Shown piece by piece: positions 1 to 6,728 of a stretch of DNA of 64,000 nucleotides. The DNA is from VXNF01 sp964291305. Its GTDB lineage: Bacteria; Actinomycetota; Acidimicrobiia; Acidimicrobiales; CATQHL01. The notes under the pieces were generated by a model. It was not told where the DNA came from. It did no database searches and was given only the letters and a program-made list of their open reading frames with translations. Numbering within the stretch: the stretch's first letter is position 1; every line of letters begins with the position of its first letter. The stretch is from the NCBI GenBank assembly GCA_964291305.2, contig OZ219783.1, positions 124,001 through 188,000 on the forward strand. Reading direction: 5' to 3'. The position numbers and the translations under genes are program-made.

Positions 1-1
1 C

Positions 2-2059
2 CAGGTGTACGAGGGCTTCTTCCATCACGCCATGAAAGACACGGTAAAGCGGCTGGGTATCGTCTACACACCGGTGGAGTTGGTTGACTTCATCTTGCGC
101 TCGGCCGACGCCGTGTGCAAGCAAGAGTTCGGCAAAGGTCTGGGAGCCGAAGGCGTAAACGTGCTCGACCCGTTTACCGGCACGGGCACCTTTATCTACC
201 GACTCCTAACCGGCTACGGCTCTGATGGGAAACCGCTAATCGCCCAAGAGAACCTAGTCAGAAAGTACACCAGCGAGCTGCACGCCAACGAAATGGTGCT
301 GTTGGCTTACTACATTGCCGCGCTGAAGATAGAAGCCGGCTACGCCGAGCGTTGCCCAGACTCAGCATACGAAGACTTCCCGGGAATCGTCTTTGGCGAC
401 ACGTTCTTACTTTCCGACGAGGAGCGCCAAGCCCAGTTAGAGACCATGCAGCGCGGCTATGTCAACTCTGAGCGAGGCCTAAACCAGGCCACTACTCAGA
501 TTCAAGTGATAGTCGGAAATCCGCCCTGGTCAGCGGGCCAAAAGTCTGCCGGCGACGACAATGCTAACGAGGACTACGACCATATTGCAGAGCGTGTCCG
601 AGAAGTTTATGGTCAGCGCCATCGGGAAGTCACTGGCGGCGGCTCTGGCAAGTCGGCAGGGAATCTGTATGTGCAGGCCATAAGGTGGGCAACCGACCGA
701 CTGGACCGAAATGGTGGGATTATCGCGTTTGTACACCCCAACTCACTATTGAACGGCACATCGCTGGCCGGTATGCGGGCCTCGCTGCGCGACGAGTTCA
801 CAGATGTATATGTGGTCAACCTTAGGGGAAACGCCTATACCAGTGGCGACGAGTTCCGCCGAGAGGGAGATAAAATATTTGGTCAGGGTTCGCGTAACGG
901 AGTGCAGATTACTGTGCTGGTTAGCAACCCAGCCAAAGACTGTAATGAACCTGCAAGATTGCATTATGCTCAGGTGCCTGATGCTCAGTCATTGGAAGCT
1001 AAGTTTGCTTGGATCGAGGAGATCAACGATGTTACCAGTACCGCTTACTTTGATCTGGTACCGGTCACTCCCAGACATAATTGGATCAATCTCTCCGACG
1101 GATCGTTTAATAAATTGTTAGCAGTGTGCAATGCCGACAGGAGCGCAGAACATGTCGCCCTTCGGTCTCATGCTCTTGGGATCGCAACAAACCTGGACTC
1201 GTATGTCTATAGTTATTCAAGAGGTGGCTTAGTAGAAAAGATCAATCGTTTGATTAGCACATTCAACAGTGCTATAGAAGATGTAAAATTCGATCAAGTC
1301 TCAATCGAACAAGCTAGCGCCAATGTAGATCTTTCGAACATCAAGTGGACCGGGAAGTTGAAGTCATCCTTAAAGAAGGCAGTCAAAGAAGGAGAGAAGC
1401 TGGAGTTCGACGAGTCTCGTATCCGTGAAGTGCTATACCGTCCTTTCATCAAGAAATGGCTGTATGAAGACGACCGTATTCTCTCTAGCAACCCGGTTTC
1501 TGACATGTTCCCAAGATCTGAAATAACCCCCCCCCCCCGGTGGGAGCCATTCTCACGAACCTCACCCAGCAGATTCCGTTCGGAGTCTTCGCCAGCAATA
1601 TCACCTACGACCTGTGTATCACAGGAAGACAGACCAGGGGCATTCCGCGAACACGGCGATCACCGTAGCCGGGCCGTCGAACATGGCCGTGTTCGCAGTG
1701 CTGGCAGTAGACCAGATTCCGGACCTTCACCTGATAGCACCAGGCCAACAGACAAGAGCACTGCACAGGAAACAACTCCACTGAGCAGCGATCCTTCAAC
1801 CCAAGCCATCGTCATAAAGCGCCCTGGGGGCGGCAGAGGTGAACACTCTTCGCCACTAGCTACCGACGCTGCCCCAGACCTTCACTTGCACACTGATGGC
1901 GGGGGGGGGGGGGATCCCCCGCTGGGTCCGGCGATTCTGATCACTCCGCCGCCGACCAGTCCATTCATAGTCCTAGCGACCTCGATTCCACCGGATCTGG
2001 CGGCCCTCAAAGGGTCGATGCAGAGCCGGGCCATTCCACGCAACAGGCGATCACCATAA
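2..2059 (+). CDS. Type ISP-like restriction enzyme, methyltransferase part (5' truncated by window, C-terminus frame-disrupted)
   Basis: The frame is open to the left edge and the gene very probably begins upstream; the GTG at 5 lies inside a conserved segment and is not a convincing start. An N6-adenine methyltransferase core is visible: VYTPVELVDFI near residue 20, SAM-binding motif I DPFTGTGTF at about 55, and catalytic NPPW at about 172. LYRPFIKKWLY near residue 480 is typical of single-chain Type ISP restriction-modification proteins, which normally also carry an N-terminal nuclease and helicase and a C-terminal recognition domain. Family-like sequence stops at the C12 tract at 1527-1538. 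Beyond it this frame is nonsense until about 1800, where it re-enters two motif copies, then ends at 2057-2059. No full recognition domain is visible. The stretch is less GC-rich than its surroundings. Family call is firm; whether the gene is switchable or decayed is open. Confidence 0.8.
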   Translation, partial: QVYEGFFHHAMKDTVKRLGIVYTPVELVDFILRSADAVCKQEFGKGLGAEGVNVLDPFTGTGTFIYRLLTGYGSDGKPLIAQENLVRKYTSELHANEMVLLAYYIAALKIEAGYAERCPDSAYEDFPGIVFGDTFLLSDEERQAQLETMQRGYVNSERGLNQATTQIQVIVGNPPWSAGQKSAGDDNANEDYDHIAERVREVYGQRHREVTGGGSGKSAGNLYVQAIRWATDRLDRNGGIIAFVHPNSLLNGTSLAGMRASLRDEFTDVYVVNLRGNAYTSGDEFRREGDKIFGQGSRNGVQITVLVSNPAKDCNEPARLHYAQVPDAQSLEAKFAWIEEINDVTSTAYFDLVPVTPRHNWINLSDGSFNKLLAVCNADRSAEHVALRSHALGIATNLDSYVYSYSRGGLVEKINRLISTFNSAIEDVKFDQVSIEQASANVDLSNIKWTGKLKSSLKKAVKEGEKLEFDESRIREVLYRPFIKKWLYEDDRILSSNPVSDMFPRSEITPPPRWEPFSRTSPSRFRSESSPAISPTTCVSQEDRPGAFREHGDHRSRAVEHGRVRSAGSRPDSGPSPDSTRPTDKSTAQETTPLSSDPSTQAIVIKRPGGGRGEHSSPLATDAAPDLHLHTDGGGGGDPPLGPAILITPPPTSPFIVLATSIPPDLAALKGSMQSRAIPRNRRSP
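1527..1538 (+). repeat. C12 homopolymer tract inside the Type ISP-like gene
   Basis: Twelve consecutive C lie exactly where recognisable protein similarity is lost. With 12 C the frame runs through nonsense to motif copies 3 and 4. With 13 C it would enter copy 1 and stop at 1666-1668. With 14 C (or 11) it would enter copy 2 and stop at 1782-1784. All three exits are open. Such a tract is a classical slippage site, though its length is also vulnerable to sequencing error. Confidence 0.8.
1901..1913 (+). repeat. G13 homopolymer tract between motif copies 3 and 4
   Basis: Thirteen consecutive G sit between copies 3 and 4 of the array. At this length copy 4 is in frame with copy 3 and translation stops at 2057-2059. 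At 14 G the frame passes instead to copy 5 and on through the second G tract to copy 7, stopping at 2446-2448. The third frame stops almost at once. Confidence 0.8.
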
Positions 2060-2142
2060 GACGACCGGTCGGCTCTAGAGGTGACTACTCTTCCCCGCTG
2101 GCTACCGACACGCCGCCTGACCTCAACTTGCATACTGATGGC

Positions 2143-2156
2143 GGGGGGGGGGGGGG
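2143..2156 (+). repeat. G14 homopolymer tract between motif copies 5 and 6
   Basis: Fourteen consecutive G follow the same 3' sequence context (ACTGATGGC) as the G13 tract. Entering in the frame of copy 5, the present length leads to copy 7; one G fewer would lead to copy 6 and a stop at 2303-2305. This repeats the branch logic of the upstream tract. Confidence 0.8.
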
Positions 2157-2395
2157 ATCCCCAGACATCGCCGGCGATAGTGATCTCATCCATAAACAAC
2201 CGGGCGACATTCAGCGTGCTAGCGACTCGAGTCACATCAGATCTGTGCGCGACAGGCACAAATCAACCCTCACGGGTCTTCCCACGCGGCGCGAAGCGAT
2301 CCTGATCGCGCAACAAAACAACCGCAGTAACTGCGCGATTTTAGCAGTCAACCAAAAGCCAGACCTAAACAGCCTCGGTCCGAACCAGGGCGGTG

Positions 2396-2812
2396 TTCGC
2401 GTAGCTCCCAGAGAAACCAGCGCATGTCGGCGTGCCGTGGGGTCGTAGTCCTCTTCACTGTCGGCGACGATCTGAGCAGCCCAGAGAAACCAGCGGAGGT
2501 TGGCGTGCCGTGGGGATCGAGGCTGGTGAATGGTCGTGGCTCTGACTTTTGTGCTGGCCGCGGCAGTGCCGCCGGCGCTTTGCTCCCGCAGGGTTGGTAT
2601 CCCGGTCGGGTGCTGGTGGTAGGGCAACCGTTCGGATATCTGTTAGTTTATTTCTTTCTATAGCACGTACAGGCGTTGTGTTTTTGTGTTGATTGGATAA
2701 ACTGCTTGGTACCGGTCGCTGACCTGCTGCTGCGGGGTTGGTGTTGTTTGTCCGGCTTGTCGGCTCCGCCGACCGAAAGCCGACGGTTCACACACTGTGT
2801 TTGAGGGGGTGA
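2396..2812. other. Non-coding stretch between the motif array and the HNH gene
   Basis: No credible coding sequence is visible apart from the 73-bp-period repeat. The last 170 bases contain less GC-rich sequence (around 2640-2700) that could hold the promoter of the HNH gene. GAGGGGG just before 2813 is its probable ribosome binding site. Confidence 0.5.
2407..2515 (+). repeat. 36-bp imperfect direct repeat, 73-bp period
   Basis: The segment 2407-2442 (beginning CCCAGAGAAACCAGCG and ending GGCGTGCCGTGGGG) recurs at 2480-2515 with three mismatches. It lies in the non-coding stretch after the motif array. Confidence 0.85.
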
Positions 2813-4582
2813 ATGATGACTATTGCGACTCTTTTAGGCGACCCGGCTGTCGGGGTTGCTGCCGGGGCCGGCGGCTCCGAGCCAAAGGGCGCTGGTAGGA
2901 GCAACGGCGCTGCTGGGGTTGCTGAAGGTGGCGCTGCTGGGGTTGCTGGAGCCGATGGCGCTGATTCTGGGAGCGCCGGGGCCACTGATACTGCTGCTGG
3001 GCTCGCTGGTGGGGGTGTTGCTGGGCACAACGGCACTGCTGCTGTTGGGGCTGTTGGCACTGCTGCTGTTGGGGCTCCTGGCACTGCTGCTGTTGGGGCT
3101 GCGGGCATCGTCGCTGGTGGGTTTGGTCTTGGCGCCGGCGCTGCTGTCTTTGGATCTGATGGGGCTGCTGGCACTACTGCTGTTGGTGGATCCGATGGCG
3201 CTGCTCCTGGGGCCGCCGGGACTGCTGTCTTTGGGTCTGCTGGCGCCGCTGTGGGTGGGGCCTCTGGTGCCGCTGCGGGTGGACCCGCCGGTATTGCTGC
3301 TGGTGGGGTTGGTCTTGGCTCCGGGTTTGATGTTGAGGGTTTGGTTGGTTTGTTTAGCTCGGATTTGTTGGTTGGGGGTTTGGCTGATGGGGAGTTGGAG
3401 GCTCGGTTGGTGTTGGTCGGAAGGTGTGAGTCTCGTTTGGCCGCGGTGAAGGCTGAGATGGTCGCCGAGTTGGCCCGCCGTCGGGGTGAGGGCCACGCGG
3501 CTGACGTGCTGCGTGACAGTTTGAAGCAGTCACGCGGTCGGGCTAGGCAAGACGTGAAGTTAGCCCAGCAGTTGGGTCGGGTGCCTGGGACGGCTGAGGC
3601 TTTGCGCTCCGGGTCGATCACTGCGAAGCAGGCGAAGATGATCGCCGAAGCCGTAGAGCAGGCCCCGCCGGGCGATTCGGCTGGTGAGGCTAGGTTGTTG
3701 GAGTCTGCGGGCCGGGAGTCCGAGGATCGGTTCGCCCGTACTGTCCGCGATTTTGTGAACGAGCAGACCCGGGACGATCTCGGGGAGCGTCGTAAGCGTC
3801 AACGGGAGCGGCGCTATTTGAACATCAAACAAGAACCCGACGGCATGTTCTCTCTAATGGGCCGGCTCGATCCGGTGGCTGGTAGTCGCATAGAAACAGC
3901 TCTAACTGCTACAGCTAACCGGCTGTTCCACGCTGAGGATGCTAAGAGTCGGCTTTCGTCGGGTCAGCGCATGGCGGACGCTCTCGAACAGCTCGCCACC
4001 AAAACGGGTGCCGGGAAGTCTGCGGGCAAGGCTCAAGGCGTGGACCTGCTAGTGGTCGCCGACTACGACACCATCGCGGGCCAACTACGCAACGCCCGCC
4101 TCTCTGATGGCACCCCCCTGACAGCCGATGAACTCCTCGGGCTGGCGTGTGACGCGAGAATCTTGCCGGCGGTGTTCAAAGGTAAGAGCGAGCCGTTGTG
4201 GCTCGGCCGGGGTAGACGCCACGCCAGCGTTCGCCAGCGCGCGGTGTTGGCTGTGCGGGATAAAGGCTGCGTGGGTTGCGGGGCTACGGCTAACTGGTGC
4301 CAAGCACACCACATCGTGCACTGGGAACACGGAGGCACAACCGATCTCGACAACCTCTGCCTACTCTGCAGCTATTGCCACCATCATTTGGTTCACACCA
4401 AAGGCGCCAAAGTAGTCCGAGACGTCGACGGTAAGTACACGCTCCGGCAGCCCGACCAGCGTGGCAACACCCCACCCGCACGGCGTAACACTTGGGCCGC
4501 CTGCGCCCACGGACACGCAGCCAGGACCCACATCAATAACACCATCAAACCGCCGGCTGTGGACCCGCCAATGCGACGCTAA
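2813..4582 (+). CDS. DUF222 / HNH endonuclease-domain protein with Gly/Ala-rich leader
   Basis: 589 residues. From about residue 190 to 430 the protein looks like DUF222, the conserved N-terminal part of a large actinobacterial family. A C-terminal HNH domain starts near Cys486 with CVGCG, then AHHIVHWEHGG, DLDNLCLLC and CHHHLVH, giving zinc-type cysteines and the His-Asn-His catalytic pattern. The first 190 residues are unusual: almost pure Gly, Ala, Val, Thr and Ser in short repeats such as GTAAVGA, reminiscent of PGRS-type low complexity, where family members usually begin near the DUF222 domain. Two adjacent ATGs at 2813 and 2816 follow GAGGGGG. These proteins are often multicopy and their physiological role is unsettled; nuclease activity is inferred from the domain only. 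Confidence 0.85.
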   Translation: MMTIATLLGDPAVGVAAGAGGSEPKGAGRSNGAAGVAEGGAAGVAGADGADSGSAGATDTAAGLAGGGVAGHNGTAAVGAVGTAAVGAPGTAAVGAAGIVAGGFGLGAGAAVFGSDGAAGTTAVGGSDGAAPGAAGTAVFGSAGAAVGGASGAAAGGPAGIAAGGVGLGSGFDVEGLVGLFSSDLLVGGLADGELEARLVLVGRCESRLAAVKAEMVAELARRRGEGHAADVLRDSLKQSRGRARQDVKLAQQLGRVPGTAEALRSGSITAKQAKMIAEAVEQAPPGDSAGEARLLESAGRESEDRFARTVRDFVNEQTRDDLGERRKRQRERRYLNIKQEPDGMFSLMGRLDPVAGSRIETALTATANRLFHAEDAKSRLSSGQRMADALEQLATKTGAGKSAGKAQGVDLLVVADYDTIAGQLRNARLSDGTPLTADELLGLACDARILPAVFKGKSEPLWLGRGRRHASVRQRAVLAVRDKGCVGCGATANWCQAHHIVHWEHGGTTDLDNLCLLCSYCHHHLVHTKGAKVVRDVDGKYTLRQPDQRGNTPPARRNTWAACAHGHAARTHINNTIKPPAVDPPMRR

Positions 4583-4837
4583 AACAGACCACACCGCGCT
4601 GACCGCTACGGTTGCGGGCGTCGGGGAGATGGGCCGTGCGATTACCGCGGCGCACCACTGAGCGTGGCGCTGAGAGGACCGGGTTGACCGCGGCCTCGCC
4701 GTGTTTAGCCGAGTTTTCTGCTTTTATACTATTTTACCTATACTTTCAATCTATCTGGTGAGCTGCCAGATCCCGAAGCGATCAATCCGGCCGTCGCAGG
4801 AGCTGCTGCGGTCAACTAATATGAAAGGCGAACAGTC
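4583..4837. other. Intergenic spacer with AT-rich core
   Basis: No gene is seen. The section about 4715-4760 is sharply AT-rich against the GC-rich surroundings and may carry the promoter for the coiled-coil gene, but no convincing -35/-10 pair can be fixed. Confidence 0.35.
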
Positions 4838-5407
4838 ATGGAACAGGCAATAATCAGTCTCGTCAGCGTGGTGCTGGTGGTCATGCTCTACCTAGACCGC
4901 GGCCACCGCGCCAGCTTCCGCCGGGTAGACCAGCAGTTCGTCGAACTTGAGACCAAGCTCGAAAATAAGATTGAGGAGTCGGCCAGACGTACCGATGCCC
5001 GCATCGACGATCTCGGTCGTTCGGTGGATGTTCGGATAGGTGATCTCAGTACTCGGATAGACGATCTCGGTCGTTCGGTGGATGTTCGGATAGGTGATCT
5101 CAGTACTCGGATAGACGATCTCGGTCGTTCGGTGGATGTTCGGATAGGTGATCTCAGTACTCGGATAGACGATCTCAGTCGCTCGGTGGATGTTCGGATA
5201 GACGATCTCAGCAGTTTGGTCGATACCCGCATCAGTGATCTCGGTCGTTCGGTGGATGTTCGGATAGGTGATCTCAGTACTCGGGTGAGTGATCTCAGTA
5301 GTTCGGTCGATGTCCGCATCAGCGATCTCAACCACTCGATCCTCAAACTCGTCCCAAACGTCGATCAGTCGGAGGCCCACGTCGGGACACTCGTAGCCGC
5401 CGAATGA
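4838..5407 (+). CDS. Membrane-anchored coiled-coil repeat protein, unknown function
   Basis: 189 residues. Residues 5-20 form one hydrophobic segment, then a charged stretch, then a coiled coil made of an 18-residue unit (IDDLGRSVDVRIGDLSTR and variants). Hydrophobic residues recur every 3-4 positions with strong D/R alternation, as in a stable parallel coiled coil. I do not recognise a family. The product is probably a bitopic membrane protein with an extended rod. ATG at 4838 is preceded by GAAAGGCGA. It lies 46 bp from the 3' end of the broken chromate transporter, which faces it. Confidence 0.6.
   Translation: MEQAIISLVSVVLVVMLYLDRGHRASFRRVDQQFVELETKLENKIEESARRTDARIDDLGRSVDVRIGDLSTRIDDLGRSVDVRIGDLSTRIDDLGRSVDVRIGDLSTRIDDLSRSVDVRIDDLSSLVDTRISDLGRSVDVRIGDLSTRVSDLSSSVDVRISDLNHSILKLVPNVDQSEAHVGTLVAAE
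5006..5335 (+). repeat. 54-bp tandem repeats encoding the coiled coil
   Basis: Units beginning GACGATCTCGGTCG start at 5006, 5060 and 5114 and are essentially identical over 54 bp. From 5168 the units become degenerate and partly of other lengths, continuing to about 5335. Because 54 is a multiple of three, gain or loss of a unit lengthens or shortens the rod without frameshift. Confidence 0.9.
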
Positions 5408-5453
5408 TCGATCAAGGCTCGCTGGGCTGCCAGCAGGGGCTGGCCGGTCCCGC

Positions 5454-6618
5454 TCAGATTGCGGCGTGGATGATCCCGATGGTGGCTCCGGCGAAGATCA
5501 ACCAGCCCGAGTTCAGAGCCGACCCCAAAGCCCTATCGCCGCCGCCACGGCGGTCACTATGGCCGTTAGCAGGTCAACTACTGCGGTGTCGGTCAGGCGC
5601 ACAAGCGCCCCGGCCATCAGCCACAGTGACGCCATCTAGGAAGGCCTTCGCTGGAGGGTGCCGGCGTGTCCAGGGCACAATGCGCCCCAGCAGGGCCACA
5701 AACCAAAATGCTGGGGCGAAGATGGCGACGGTGGCTACCGCCGCCCCCGCCGGGCCGTGGAGTTGCCAGCCGATGAACGTGGCGGTCGTAAGTACCGGTC
5801 CGGGAGTGACCTGGCCGATGGTGATGGCGTCCAGAACCTGTTGGTTGGTTATCCAGCCCAGGTCTTCCACCAGGATGCGCTGCAGGAATGCCACCAGCAC
5901 GTAGCCGGAGCCGTACAGCACGCTGCCGATCTCAGCAAAGGCAGCCGCCACAGCGGCACTGCCGCGACAGCGAGAAGCGCAAGACTGCGGCCGGCAGCAC
6001 GAGCATGTCCCGCAGCCGATCAACCCGCAACCGCCGCAACTGTGCCCAAACAACCCCCACGCCGCCTGCACCCAGTAAGATCAGCAACTCGTGGAAGCCC
6101 AGCAGGTAGCCGGCTAGCGCCCCTGCGGCTATCAGCGCGCTGCGGCTCGCCGCTTCGGGCCTGCGGTTGTTAGAAGCGATAGTCCGACCCAGTCCCCACA
6201 AGGCGACGGCGATAATGGCTATGACCACTGGCAGCACCCCGTAGCGCACATCCAGAGCGGTCGGGTCGGTGCCGTAGCGCTCGTAGAGCCACCCCAGTAG
6301 GCCCACCAGCGCGGCCGCCGGAGCAATAAAACACACCCCGCCGATAAGCAGCCCGCGCCCGCCGGCGCGCCGCAACCCCAGGTGCATCGCCAGTTCGGTG
6401 GAGTTTGGTCCGGGTATTAGCGCGGTAGCGCCAACAAATTCCAGGAACTCTGTGTCTTTAACCCAGCCGCGCCGCCGCACGAATTCCTCACGCATCATGG
6501 CGATATGTGCCACCGGCCCGCCGAACGCAGTCAGGCCCAATCGCAGGAAGAGCCGGGTGAGTTGCAAGAGTCGTTCCACCGGTTCGCTCCTGGCGCAGGC
6601 TCCCAAAGTTACCGCCAT
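5454..6618 (-). pseudogene. chrA: Chromate transporter (ChrA family), frameshifted
   Basis: The first half reads normally from ATG at 6618: FLRLGLTAFGGPVAHIAMM, then GATALIPGPNS and several membrane segments, as in the N-terminal CHR domain. The frame is lost near 5940-5990. The second CHR domain continues in another frame with GSVLYGSGYVLVAFL, ITNQQVLDAITIGQVTPGPV and GPAGAAVATVAIFAPAF. A further shift near 5625 leads to ASLWLMAGALVRLTD, and another near 5520 leads to NSGWLIFAGATIGIIHAAI with a proper stop at 5454. So at least three frame breaks separate parts that together cover a full two-domain ChrA. The intact gene would export chromate or, in some members, sulfate-like anions. It is most simply a recent pseudogene; a cluster of sequencing errors is the alternative. 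Confidence 0.85.
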
Positions 6619-6728
6619 AAGCCTCAGGTGCGCTGGGGGATTTCGTTCGATGGAGGGGTTCTGTACACTTAAAGCTTCGATTTCCTAGTGAGCTAGGACG
6701 GCATCATGGCTGACCGAGTTGGGTACTG

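Larger units (their letters stand above)
1546..2395 (+). repeat. Seven degenerate tandem copies of the Type ISP C-terminal motif, in different reading frames
   Basis: Translating all three forward frames shows the same motif seven times: A-I-x-I/V, about 12 residues, a core LA(T/V)xxxPDL, then often a Q and P-R. Cores are FASNITYDL (copy 1), LAVDQIPDL (2), LATDAAPDL (3), LATSIPPDL (4), LATDTPPDL (5), LATRVTSDL (6) and LAVNQKPDL (7). The A-I codons start at 1546, 1656, 1805, 1931, 2047, 2174 and 2296, giving frames 1, 3, 2, 2, 1, 2, 1. Copies 3+4 and 5+6 form a higher-order unit of about 242 bp, each with a G tract in the middle. The motif resembles the single segment that follows LYRPF in Type ISP proteins. 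Copies are diverged, not identical, so this is not recent amplification. Confidence 0.75.

Noticed and set aside
2834..3621. Long reverse-strand and alternate-frame open frames across the HNH gene leader
   Set aside because: They arise from Gly/Ala GC-biased repeats and show only low-complexity Pro/Ser/Leu products, while the plus-strand frame continues into DUF222 and HNH.
5006..5335. Possible CRISPR array from regularly spaced repeats
   Set aside because: The 54-bp units are contiguous without unique spacers and are in frame with a coiled-coil protein.
4892..5380. Reverse-strand open frames over the 54-bp repeats
   Set aside because: Repeats keep every frame open; only the plus-strand frame has a start with ribosome binding site and a coherent membrane-plus-coiled-coil design.
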